From Conidiobolus incongruus B7586 (taxonomy: Eukaryota; Entomophthoromycota; Entomophthoromycetes; Entomophthorales; Conidiobolaceae), in assembly GCA_000697335.1 (NCBI GenBank), contig JNEM01013741.1, forward strand, positions 1-33,213: a stretch of 33,213 bases of DNA, written 5' to 3'. A model generated the notes under the pieces. The model was given only the letters and a program-made list of their open reading frames with translations, ran no database searches and was not told the origin of the DNA. The translations under genes were made by a program, and so were the position numbers. Position 1 is the stretch's first letter, and each line of letters opens with the position of its first letter. This document shows, one piece after another, positions 20,896-31,791 of the stretch.

Positions 20896-23323
20896 TATAA
20901 TTTAATAAATATATTGCAAAAATATTTTTCTTTATTAAAATGAAGAGTCTAGTCAAATAAAACTAGTGTAGGAGGGGAGAGTGAATTCTTAACGAATTAC
21001 AATCTATGGACAATTGGCATGATCATTATATACCTTCACTTCCATTAATTGACCAATTGTGGGTACATTAATTGGACCAATCACTTAAGTATTCCAAGGT
21101 TACAGGAATACAAACTTCGCTGAAGGTCATTGGATCAAAAAATAAATTTAAGGTGAGAAATTTTATTAACCTCAAGTGATTTCAACTTGGTTGAGTTGTA
21201 TAAACATAATTGTGTTTTCAATAATCTGGGTATTACAGAGTGGTTATTCTGTGATATAGTTGTTATTTTTACTCATTAATTCATTTCTCGATCGAGTTTT
21301 TTACCTGTAAAAATAAGTCTTTACCTTTTTTGATATTTGGGACTTTTATGACTGGGTCAATTTGGTACAACATAATTAAGATTGGCTTCAGGTTAATCAG
21401 CAGATTTTTTGTGGAAAAATAATTTATAACATTATGTAATAATATTGAATATTAAGCTAAAGAGAATATATAATAGAAATTTGAAATATTCTATATACAT
21501 TAATTAAAAACTACAACTTGAATTCATATAACTTTAATTAATTAAATATTTAGCCGGTTTATTTTACTATATTTGAAAACTGAAAATATGAAAATGACAA
21601 AATGAGAGAAAAAATAATTTTTAAATAAAGGAGGTTCTGATTTTCTTAAACACAGGTTATTCGTCATAATTATTAAAACTTTGATTCAAACTGTGTTTCT
21701 TATTATTTCAATTTAGTTATATCTCCAAATATATTTAATATTATGTCTTGATATTTATATTATGTCCATAATTTAAAGCATAATTTTAAATATTGATGAG
21801 ATATGTTCATTATACAGTTTGTATTATACTATGAGATATTTTTCAACCTCAACTGATTGGTTCATTAATTACTATATCTAGTAAAATCCCTAATTGGCCA
21901 CATATTTTCCAGGATAACGAAGATTAACTTTAATACTTTCATTTTATTATTTTATATTATCAAGTGATTAATAATCAATGATACAATATTAAATTGAAAT
22001 AATTATATTAAATTATTGAAAATTTAAAAAAATTGAACCTATCCTTGAAAATATTTTTTTAATAAAATTAACTAATCATTCTTTAATCATAATTACGATA
22101 TTTATTAATATAATTATTAGTTAAAATAATATATTTGAATACACTATATATCATTTTATTATTTTGTAATATTTGGAACCTGATTCTGACCAAAATATAG
22201 AATATAATACATATATATCATGTTTAAATCGTTTTTGCCAGATTGAATTATATAATATATCCTATTAAATTATGAAATCAAATTATATAATATATATTGA
22301 ATATTTATTCAAAATTATTAAATATGAAATAGATTGCTATTGTTATTTAATATTTATGAAAATTATTTTTCAAGCTATTATCTTAACAGAGTTAATATTG
22401 ATTGCGCATCGACTTAGAGACTGAAAAATTTAGACAAATCAAATCACATTCTTGAAATTCAACAAACATATAATGAAAGAAAATCTCAAATTTCTTACTA
22501 TATTTTATATTATAATACTCTTAAATGATATATATTCATATTTTGATTAATGACCCAGATTTCTTAGTTGTGCAAATTGATTTTGATACATTATTCTATT
22601 TTGATAACTTTAGTTTTTTATTTTCTTTTTAATTATTTAAATGGTTATTATTATTAATCAACATTTAATTCATAAATTATAGAACTATTACAATCAATTG
22701 TTGCTTGAACTTGATAATATTTGTTACCTTGAATTATTATAATCTTTCAATAAATCTGATTAACACTTGGTCGGAATTTAAGTATTTCACTGCACTACAA
22801 CTTATTCTCTTTTTATATTACTCTTCTATTTACTTAAAATATCTAACTTTTATCATCAATTTAAAAAATGCTGGTTTAAAATATGATGCTTCATTATATT
22901 TTTTCAGTATAAAAATATAAAAATTCGTAAGCATAATTTGATAAATGTAATAATCACAATTTATTCTTATTTATCAATTTACTAATAATCACTATAGTAA
23001 ATTTTATATTCAAATTTCATAATACATCCAAATCTCTAGATATTTTGGATTAAATGTTAAGAGATTATAAATATTAAATGATAAAAATATATTAAATATT
23101 CTCTTACTGTTGCATGAACTTTGAAATTAACTAATCATATTTGATTAGAACATAAAAAATATGGTCTTTTTGCATATAATAAATGCAAAATAACTATAAA
23201 GCCAAAAAGTGATTTGAAAATTATATTCGCTTCAATTTCAAAACAAATCAATAATGTATATATCAAAATTTCATTTATAAAGTAATACTATAGTAAAATT
23301 AATCTAATGGAAATAGTATCAAA
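20896..23323. other. Divergent intergenic region between ADE4 and gene B
   Basis: Contains both promoters. The ADE4-proximal 500 bases are clearly less AT-biased than the rest and hold the CCAAT-type direct repeats listed separately. A 71-codon frame at 22705-22920 is hydrophobic and AT-driven with no flanking exon logic, so I do not call it. From about 21.45 kb to 23.3 kb the sequence is low in complexity. Confidence 0.55.
21044..21081 (-). promoter_or_regulatory. Two direct CCAAT/ATTGG-type boxes upstream of ADE4
   Basis: ATTAATTGACCAAT (21044-21057) and ATTAATTGGACCAAT (21067-21081) are near-identical and start 23 bases apart, about 150-185 bases upstream of the ADE4 start codon. Read towards ADE4 each is ATTGGTC(C)AATTAAT. 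CCAAT boxes are bound by the HAP/NF-Y complex in fungi. The repeat is seen; the regulatory role is inferred. Confidence 0.4.
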
Positions 23324-25286
23324 ATGGATGACAATGTCCTTAATCAGATATTTAAAAATATTCTGTTTAATGATCAGAAATTAAGCAATACATTGGTAAT
23401 ACTGCAAATTTTACTACTGGATATCATTGATAAAAAAATTAGATTAATGAAATCAACAATCTTAAAGAGGAGTTGAAAGAAAGTTCTAGACAGTTGAATT
23501 CATCTCAACAAAAATTGAACAAATTTCATCCTGACAATAAACACAAAATCAAATCAGTTGACAACTTGTAAGAGAAGTAATTATTTAAATATCAAAATTA
23601 ATATTTGATTTTAGGTTAGAAATATTAAAGTCACTTATAGTAATTTATTTTTCAAGTTATAATGTTAATCTAATAATATCAGGCTATAACTCCAATAGAT
23701 AAAAATTCGTGTCAAATAATGAAATTATTAAAAGCTATCAAGCACCAATGTAAAATAAACTGTTTCTTATTCTAAATTTTTATATATATTAATATTATAA
23801 AAATAGCCTTTCAATATTGCCAATCAAGAGGTATATGTAAATTTTTCATTCAGACATTAGTTTCAGACGTTTTATTCAATTAGCTTTATTAATTATTTTA
23901 TTAGGTAGAAAACTCAAGAATAATATAGACAACATGCCAACATTATTTGAAAAAATTGAAAAATTGTCATATTTTACAAAATCAATCAACATTAAGACTA
24001 AAAATATAAATAACAAAATGAATGAATTAAATTATTTTGAAATTAACCTAGAAGTAAAATGATATATAATGTTTAACGTAGTTAGATAAAAATACAATCA
24101 GTGTTGTTTAGGATAAAGTCAATAATATTTTGCTCCAATATCAAGAAAATATAGGGATTGAAGATATAACATCTCATATTGAACATGAGCAAAATCTCTT
24201 AAATATTTACTATACCAAATTTGAATGCGTTCTAAGCGAAATTAAATTATTGTTGAGGCAATTTGATAGAGTGAATGATGACCAATCATTCTTGGACTTT
24301 AACAAATTATTGTGTGAATATCTTAATGTATTTGAAAAAATTGAAAACAAATTATGTATTATCAATGCCGATCAATCATGGTACAAAATTTTTCCACTAA
24401 ATATTATTATGAAGAATTATTAATCAAATAGGGATTGGAGTCAAGAATCAAAGAAATTTCAAAATCAGTTAAATTACGTGTAAATTAATAATATTATTTT
24501 GGTAATTAGTTGTAACACTATTTAAAGAAATAGAATTTTAGCCATTATCCATAATATGACACTAAATATGAAGTAATTTGAAAAATAAAATTTTAAGGAA
24601 CGATTGATATATATATATATATATAATTTAGAGAAATTGAATTTACCTCTCCTATAACATACAAAACTAACGAACATACGATGCTAGATACCGAGTAAGT
24701 TATTAGTTTAACTAATATCTTTAACTAATATAATTAAAGTATAAATTCTTTTAATACTGAAATCTCTGAAAAAATGGTAATTAAACTAATTATTTTTCAC
24801 ATCATATATTCATTTAATATAGAAATACTCATTAAATTCATTATCTCAAATCGTTCGTTATTTCGGTTATCAATATGATGTTTACCAGGTAATAGCTAAA
24901 TCTTTATTTTGTAATAAATAATAAATGTGTTTAGATAAAAGATTGGGAGCATCTCATTCAGTTTTTACGCCAAATATTTGACATATTCGATCATCAAATT
25001 AATTTATACTATAATGAAATGGAAAATGAAAAGAAAGGAATTGTGAATTTTGTAAATTAAATTATCAAAGTTTATAAAATGATGCTAACAAAAATAGATT
25101 GATGAGAATTTTAAGAAAAATAAAAAAGCAATTAAAAATTATATAACGAAGGACATAAACAAATTGGAGGTATATGAAATATATATATATTTATATATAT
25201 TTGATTTGAGCAAAAACTCAATAACTTAGATGTTTTACACTTCTAAATTGGAGGATTTGAGACAGCAAATAAAGCATTATCAATAA
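23324..25286 (+). CDS. Coiled-coil protein, 15 exons (gene B, paralogue of gene A)
   Basis: Exons assembled by hand: 23324-23395, 23443-23567, 23615-23639, 23683-23749, 23807-23830, 23905-24053, 24112-24380, 24432-24479, 24528-24572, 24632-24694, 24740-24776, 24823-24888, 24935-25051, 25098-25169, 25230-25286. All phases join, giving 411 residues and a TAA stop. Introns are 43-74 nt; several carry CTAAC or CTAAT near the acceptor. The product is mostly charged helix (INNLKEELKESSRQLNSSQQ; FEKIEKL; KDINKLE; SKLEDLRQQIKHY) without membrane or catalytic motifs. The last five exons are 37, 66, 117, 72 and 57 nt against 37, 66, 117, 72 and 69 nt in gene A, and earlier exons match in phase. It lacks the polar N-terminal region encoded by gene A exons 1-3. 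Function is unknown. Confidence 0.75.
24605..24625. repeat. (TA)n run inside gene B intron 9
   Basis: TA dinucleotide run immediately before the acceptor; acts as part of the pyrimidine/AT-rich intron tail and probably varies in length. Confidence 0.85.
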
Positions 25287-25323
25287 TATATCAGGTAATC
25301 CATTGTTGGAACTCAAATGATAA

Positions 25324-25557
25324 TCACTCCGATAGCTTCATACTCTCGAAAGATAGTTGAAAGGGATACACGTCATACTTTATTATATAAATTGATAACA
25401 TCATGACGATAGTCACACCAATGTATGCTGGTTTAATATTGCGAGTTGACAGTATAAATACTGTAACTACATATATCATTGACTTATAGCCTCTTGAAAG
25501 GTAATCCAAGAGAGGCGCATTACTTGATAAACCCTGGTCTTCTATCAACTGCTGCAT
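25324..25557 (-). pseudogene. C-terminal fragment of a membrane protein, probably decayed
   Basis: Open frame of 77 codons ending KLSE-TGA, 37 nt from the end of gene B and convergent with it. It has a polar start (MQQLIEDQGLSSNAPLLDYL) and two hydrophobic segments (SMIYVVTVFIL; YIGVTIVMMLSIYII), then YPFQLSF. The same frame continues upstream with protein-like sequence (NSEWFVEHCT, then RHKERY) across a TAG at 25576-25578; a single C-to-T change of a CAG would explain it. No convincing donor-acceptor pair removes the stop. I read it as the end of a membrane-protein gene whose upstream part is lost, though an unusual terminal exon is possible. Family not recognised. Confidence 0.35.
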
Positions 25558-25877
25558 ATATCGCTCTTTGTGTCTCTATGTACAATGTTCTACAAACCAC
25601 TCACTATTCAGGTTCTAGCACTATCATTTCAATCTAATATCAAGGAGTAATTCATTGATTCGATGAAATTTTAACAGATTTCTAAGTAATAAATTAGTCG
25701 ACGTCAGCAATGAATCTTAGTAAATGATATTGTAAAAATAAGGTTTAATAATTTTAATGAATGCCATATGCATTAAAAATGTTTGAAATAAGCAGGAAAT
25801 TGACATAATTCTATTATATTATAATGTTTATTCAAAATAAACTAGTTAATGTCCTGTGTAGGTTTTTTAATATTAAA

Positions 25878-27780
25878 TCATTTTTCATCAATACTCTTAT
25901 AAAGTTTATCCAATACAGATTGATAAAAATTCTTCAAGTTTTTTCTTTTAACTTTTAAAGTCGGAGTAACTAAGCCTTGATCAGGAGTGAAAGGTAATGG
26001 TTCCAAATATACCGCCTTTAACTTTTCATATCCTTTCAATCCATTTTTCTCTGCAATCCGATTTAATACAGTTACAAACTCTTTTATAATTAGATCATGC
26101 TGGCATAACTGTTCAATGGTCATATTACTAGAAATAATAGCTTGAGCCCAAGGGATGAAAGTGTCTGGATTCACCACAAATACTCCAACTAAGCACTGTC
26201 GAAAACTGTTTGCATATATCCAATTCATCAACACCAAGTTGCATTCAGAATAAACCGCTTCAATTGCTTCCAATGAAACATATTCACCTTGACTCAATTT
26301 GATAATATTACTCTCGCGATCGACTAATTTTATGGTTTTTTGATTAGTTAGCATACCAATATCGCCAGTTAAGAAGAATCCATCTTCATCAAAACTTTCT
26401 ATATATTTTTGTAGATTTTTATAATATTCATGTAATACATTAGGACATTTAATACAAATCCCGCTCTGAGGATTAGTAGTATTTATATAGTTCATTTCTG
26501 AGACATCTTTAAACTTCAATTGGGAATATATTACCACCAGTTCAAAATGACTTTTCGTCATATCCTGGATCAATGTTAAAGTACATCCTGTAGTAGTTTC
26601 TGTAGATCCATAGTCTTCAGCAGTTATGATGCCAAACATACAACTTATTGCATCCAGAGCTTCGCCTTTAATTGGGGCACTTCCTGATATAATATAAACC
26701 AAATTTCCACCTAAAATCATTTTCAACTTGTTGAAGATTACAGCATCCCAAAGAGCATGATGTACTCCCATGCCTCTTTTATAATTGGCAAGCTTAATAT
26801 CCAAAGAATATCGGAAGATGGAAGCGATAATAGTGTGACCCTGATCCACTTTGCTCATGACTATACTCCATATCCTGTTTAAGACCCTTGGAACTGAATT
26901 AAAAATGGTTGGTCTCATCAATTGCATGTCTTCAACCAATTTTTTAGGATCATTCCTCCAAAATCCCATCTTAAACCCAACTCGAGTTCCTGCATACAGG
27001 GCAGTTCGTTCATAATTGTGAGATAGTGGTAAATAAGATAGTACCGAAAATGGAATGTCTGGATATCGGCAATAAAATTGCTGTGACATATATAACGATG
27101 CGTGAAGAATGTTTTTATGTGATAGTTGTGCTCCTTTTGACATTCTTGTGGTTCCTGAAGTATAGTATAGAGTATAAATATCATTCAATTTTGGTCTCTG
27201 AAGATTAGATGAATGCTTTAAGCCAAATTCTTCCAATTCAGTAAAGTCCAATAGTTGAATATCTTTACTCTTGGTCCATTCTTCAAGTACTTTGAAAGCC
27301 CAATTATGTTTAGAATCTTGATTTTTTTTCAACTCGTCCATACAAACAATATATTTTAAATGAGGTAGCTCTATTTGAGTTCTAAGTAGCTTGTAGATCT
27401 GAGAACCATCACATACAACGATTCCCAATTCGGATTCATTAATAACATATTCTACTTGTTCTTGGCTGTAGGTATCGAATAGTCCGACAGAAATAACATT
27501 CATACTTAAACAACTCAAATCTGTGATCACCCATTCCATGCGATTTTTGAAAACATTCCAACTGTGTTCAATCTTAGTTCATTGCTTGATGAGTTCAAAT
27601 CAGGTTGACTAAATTGAAAATTTGGGCAAGATTGAAGTAGATGAAATAGACCACATTTGGTTCGGTTCACTTTCTCTTGCACTTCGCCATAAGTTAAAAA
27701 GTTCAAAATTGGTTAATCTTTTAGATTAAAAGATTCTTTAATATTTCCTAGCATTTGCTTATCACAAAGATTTTCTACAC
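25878..27780 (-). pseudogene. Long-chain acyl-CoA synthetase, decaying copy
   Basis: A 553-codon open frame (27539-25878) covers most of an AMP-forming long-chain fatty acyl-CoA synthetase: LSYLPLSHNYERTALY, YGSTETTTGCT, FLTGDIGML, VDRESNIIKLSQGEYV and TPTLKVKR with the catalytic Lys. Family members are about 650-700 residues. The missing N-terminal part is still readable upstream: VENLCDKQMLGNIKESF, then FLTYGEVQEKV and TVGMFSK. It is separated by one lost A in the run at 27544-27548 (the parent would read FSKNRMEWV) and by an in-frame TAA at 27713-27715. An acceptor at 27781-27782 precedes this exon, and weaker N-terminal similarity may continue to about 27.89 kb. The ATP loop is also altered: TSGTTRMSKG for TSGTTGxPKG. 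A truncated protein could be made but is unlikely to be active. Sequencing error could explain the A-run but not the stop or the loop. Confidence 0.75.
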
Positions 27781-27899
27781 CTATTTCAATCAATTAACAA
27801 ATATTTTTTGACATAATTGATATCAATTTTAATCACCAAAACATATTTAACATTGTATAATCTCGAATAGATTGTTAGAATATCGCCATTTTATTCTAT

Positions 27900-29394
27900 G
27901 AGCTATTGGGATTATTAACTAAAGAAACTTTAATTATCAAAAGTGATTTATAATGAAATAAATATTGCAAAGCAATATTTTCCTTGTTTACAAGTGATAT
28001 TAAGTCGAATATTTTTATGATTAATACTTATTATTTTATCTAATCCATATTGTTCATTCAATAAACAATTTAATTAGAAACAAGGCTCAATCAAATAAAT
28101 TCAGCATAATCTATGGAATAATGTATGGATAGTTATCTAATCAATAGCAATACTAACTAGTTCAGTATAATCTGTATTTAAATTACTCAAGAGATTATTT
28201 TTAATAAACCCAAATAGATAATCAAACATTTGAACGCAATTTCAATATAAATTTTGAATTCAATAAAATTATTTTAAATAATTGTTATATTTCATATTGA
28301 TATTAATATAATCAATATCTAAATATTAGAATATTATATTAGCTATTTAATAATAAAGATTATAATAATAACTATTTTTATTATTTTGTAATTATTACCT
28401 TTATTTTAGAAATAAATCAAAAATTAACCTTATTAATTTTATATCTAATTTATGAATCATGCTAATAAAATCAAGGAATTATATTACATATGAATATAAG
28501 AGTAAATTGTTACTTTCGGTTCCTAGTCAGAAGAAGCTAGCATTAATTAGAATTGATTAATTTTAGTCACCAACATTGAGTAATTGGATTCACAATAATA
28601 ATTATTAAATAATCTAATAAGTGTTATATACAAAGTGGTATCAAGTCTATTAAACTTAGCATAGAGAATTTATAATAATATCGACTTAATATATAATATT
28701 GAAGGTCCAAATATTTAATGAATGGATGTATTAAGCCAAGAATCCAAAACACAAATTTTGAATGAAATAAATTTGAATTAGATAAATAAAAATAAAATTG
28801 GAAATCAAATATCACTAAATTGATATTTACATTATAGTTTATTTAACCTTTTACAAAATAAGAATGACTATTAAATGGATACAATAATCTCTAAAAATAC
28901 TTACGTGTTAATATTCTTGATTTTATCTATTCATTATTCCGATTTATTAATTTTAAAAAATCTGAGATTAAATATTTTAATTTCAAACCTGTCTATTTCA
29001 TTATATTTTAGGAATAAAATGACTCATAAAATATTGTAAATTTATCTTTAAATATTGAAATATAATCAAATTAAACAATTTTTAAACTTAGTTGAAAATA
29101 AGAATAGTAATTTGGAAAATATAATTTGAATGACAAAAAGTATCAGTGCAAATTTTAGTCGAATATATTTATAATCATAATCTAATTATTTATAAAATAT
29201 AATATTTTTAAAATCAAGAAATTTATAATGAATCTTTTGATTAGAGAATAAGTAAATATTGTGATTGAGATTATATATTAGATAGAGAGATAACAAATTA
29301 AAAAGTGGACAAGAGCGCTATAACATATTTTTAATGAAAAATTGAAATTAAAAATAATAAATAGATTTAAAAACTTTTTGCCACAACGAATCGT
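27900..29394. other. AT-rich intergenic stretch, nothing recognised
   Basis: No gene on either strand. A 63-codon frame at 28624-28815 is AT-driven and rejected. The region lies between the synthetase relic and the tRNA gene. Confidence 0.6.
29369..29373 (-). terminator. RNA polymerase III terminator of tRNA-Pro
   Basis: A run of five T on the transcribed strand, 21 nt beyond the tRNA 3' end, as expected for a fungal Pol III gene. Confidence 0.7.
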
Positions 29395-29466
29395 GGGCTC
29401 GACTGGGAATCGAACCCAGGACCTCTCCCACCCTAAGGGAGAATTATACCACTAAACCATCGAGCC
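29395..29466 (-). tRNA. tRNA-Pro (anticodon AGG)
   Basis: On the minus strand the gene runs from GGCTCGA to TCGAGCC plus C73, giving a perfect 7-bp acceptor stem. The anticodon arm is CTCCC-TTAGGGT-GGGAG, so the anticodon is AGG (read as IGG after editing), specific for proline. The T arm GGTTCGAATCC is a perfect B box and TGGTTTAGTGG a good A box. There is no intron. C at the discriminator position is usual for eukaryotic tRNA-Pro. CCA is not encoded, as expected for a nuclear eukaryotic gene. Confidence 0.97.
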
Positions 29467-29717
29467 TTGACATTTTCCCCCATTCAAACAAATATACCTT
29501 TTTAATCTAGAGTCAATAAATCAATCTCTGAATTTTTTTAAAAATTATATTTACCTCCTCATATTTACTTATTTAACATAATATTTTTTAAAAAATTATT
29601 TCATTTCTTTAATTTTTTCACCATATAGATATTTCTTATTTATTTTTACAATTCAATTATACTCCAATTAATTTTATCAAATTTTAAAATTATTAAAATA
29701 AATTATACAAATTTTAG

Positions 29718-29740
29718 ATATATATATATATATATATATT
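29718..29740. repeat. (TA)n microsatellite
   Basis: Perfect TA dinucleotide run of about eleven units. Confidence 0.9.
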
Positions 29741-29895
29741 AACATTATCTTTTTTAGTAATATGATAAATATAATTATATTAAGATTTATATTCAAAAAT
29801 ATAAAGGAATTGATTAAAATAATTTTAAAAAAATTTTTAACAAATTTGATCAAAATATTAATTAAATTTATTTAATTATAGTATTAATATTAAGA

Positions 29896-29896
<1 letters not shown>

Positions 29897-29944
<48 letters not shown>
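29897..29944. repeat. (TTA)n microsatellite
   Basis: About sixteen perfect TTA units, the longest simple repeat in the window. Confidence 0.95.
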
Positions 29945-29946
<2 letters not shown>

Positions 29947-30466
29947 CAAGTTAATAAATGTTATACTTTTATTATAAACATGGCTGTCAATATTAATAAA
30001 TTGTATATCATAAAATAATTATTAATTATCATTTAATTCATCTATTACTAATTAACAATATTCTCAGCCATTTAAGATTGCGTATTCAATATTTTTATCA
30101 TCAATTTTTCTTTAAAAATGGATTGATCTTAATTTTATATGCTTTGATAAATAATTTTTGAAATAGAAAAATCTAATGCATTTTTATGTTGAGATGGTTA
30201 ACCTCTGTCATAAATAATATGTTTGAATGAATAGATTAGTAACTAGTGATTTATTAATTAATGAGTAGAAATTAATTAATTAATATAGATTTTCCAGAGT
30301 AAAATAATAAATATTTATACATGAGTATTGATTAAATTTCTTGAATTATAACATATGTGACTACTTTAATTGATTACTATATAGCGTTAATATAGTTATA
30401 GTATTTAGAATATCAGTATAATTATAAAAAATGAAACCCTATGAAATTTTATTTAATAAAATTTTG

Positions 30467-31791
30467 TTACAAAAAGTAATGACTACCGGGAAGTCTGTTT
30501 GGAACAGTGCGTTGGTTATCGGGAACTGCATTATAGATTAGGAAACTGTCTTCATTGATTTCTAGAGATTCAGTAATCTTCATTATACTTGCAACGTTAC
30601 CACATCTGTAGCAATAGTTGGGTGCTGACCATACGGTGACTAAATTTTGATCAGGGAACATAAATTTGAAACCTTCTTGGACAAGTTGGTGAGCTCTGGC
30701 TATTAAAGTCAAATCATTGACGTGATTGAACTAGAATAAAATTAAGTAAAAGTATTTGAAATATTGTTTGGGTAAATTACTTCATTTGTGACTTTTCCAC
30801 CAAATAACCAACCAGCACCTCTGGGACTGACAGCCCAAACATCTACATCTTCAGGATCAGACCACATTAAATCTAAATCGATTCAATTAACAATTAAGAA
30901 TTGTGTAAAATGATGAGAGAACTAACCACAAAAAGCGCCCTCATGAGGAATTTCTTGGCATCTTTGAATAGTACGAATTTGATCTAAAGTTCTAATATGG
31001 GGTGATAAACCACCATGAACACATAAAATTTTACCATCAACAATCTATTAAAATATATTAAATAACCTATAGAATGAAAACATAATATATAGATTACGGC
31101 AGCCAGGCCTAAATAATCGAAAACTTGACAACAGTGTTTCCAAACATTTGCATTTCCATACTTATTTTGACATTCCTCTATTTAATATTGAATAATATAT
31201 TAGTTTTATATCCAAAAATTAAACTAATAATTAATATTACCGTAGAAACCATAAACTTGAGTAATCTGTCTACTTTCGTGATTACCCCTCAATAAGGTGA
31301 TTTTTTCAGGATATCTAAATATTGATATTAATAAATTAACTAACTTAACAATACCCAAAATATAGTGTTAATAATTACCTAGCCTTGAGTGCCATCAACA
31401 AACTGAAAGTTTCTAAACTATAATAACCTCTATCTACGAAATCACCCTAACCAATTCAATTAAAAATCTATAAAAAATTATGAATATTAAATAGAAATAA
31501 TACCATAAAAATATAGTTAGTATCTGGCAACTCTCCACCCACTCTGAATAATTCTAATAAGTCGTAAAATTGACCATGGATATCACCACAAACGGTAACG
31601 GGACTAGAAACGGGTTGAACGTTGGATTCTTCCATCAATAACTCTTTGACCTAATTCCATCCATTTAATATGTATATTAATTACTTATGACAGAGCGGAT
31701 GTGTTACCTTTTCACATAATCTCTTCATATCCTGCTCACTCAAAGGCTCACACTTTCGAAGTGTAGCTATCCATTCGTCAGGGTTAGTCAT
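30467..31791 (-). CDS. SIT4: Serine/threonine phosphatase PP6 catalytic subunit (Sit4/Ppe1 type)
   Basis: Exons 31791-31708, 31650-31504, 31446-31379, 31314-31241, 31177-31098, 31044-30927, 30872-30781 and 30730-30467 join in phase to 308 residues, the family length. Metal and catalytic motifs are intact: GDIHGQ, GDFVDRG, RGNHES, HGGLSP, RAHQL and [11 protein letters not shown]. The end SHYFL keeps the terminal Tyr-Phe-Leu that is carboxymethylated in PP2A, PP4 and PP6. Assignment to PP6 rather than PP2A or PP4 rests on [37 protein letters not shown] and the [12 protein letters not shown] tail. In yeast Sit4 works with SAP subunits in G1 progression and TOR-linked signalling. Introns are 49-66 nt with GTAA, GTAT or GTTA donors. 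Confidence 0.95.

Larger units (their letters stand above)
29467..30466. other. Intergenic between tRNA-Pro and PP6 gene, with two microsatellites
   Basis: Low-complexity AT sequence with a (TA)n run at 29718-29740 and a long (TTA)n run at 29897-29944. No gene or RNA motif seen. The right end should hold the 3' end of the PP6 transcript. Confidence 0.6.

Noticed and set aside
22705-22920. 71-codon hydrophobic plus-strand frame
   Set aside because: Composition is what AT-rich DNA gives by chance (Ile, Leu, Phe, Tyr, Asn); no neighbouring exon, no recognisable motif.
24381-24423. Ending gene B at the TAA at 24421
   Set aside because: Splicing 24381-24431 keeps the frame and leads into seven further exons whose sizes match gene A.
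27541-27548. Programmed frameshifting in the acyl-CoA synthetase
   Set aside because: No slippery heptamer or following structure seen, and an in-frame stop further upstream favours decay.
28624-28815. 63-codon minus-strand frame
   Set aside because: AT-driven hydrophobic peptide without family features or context.
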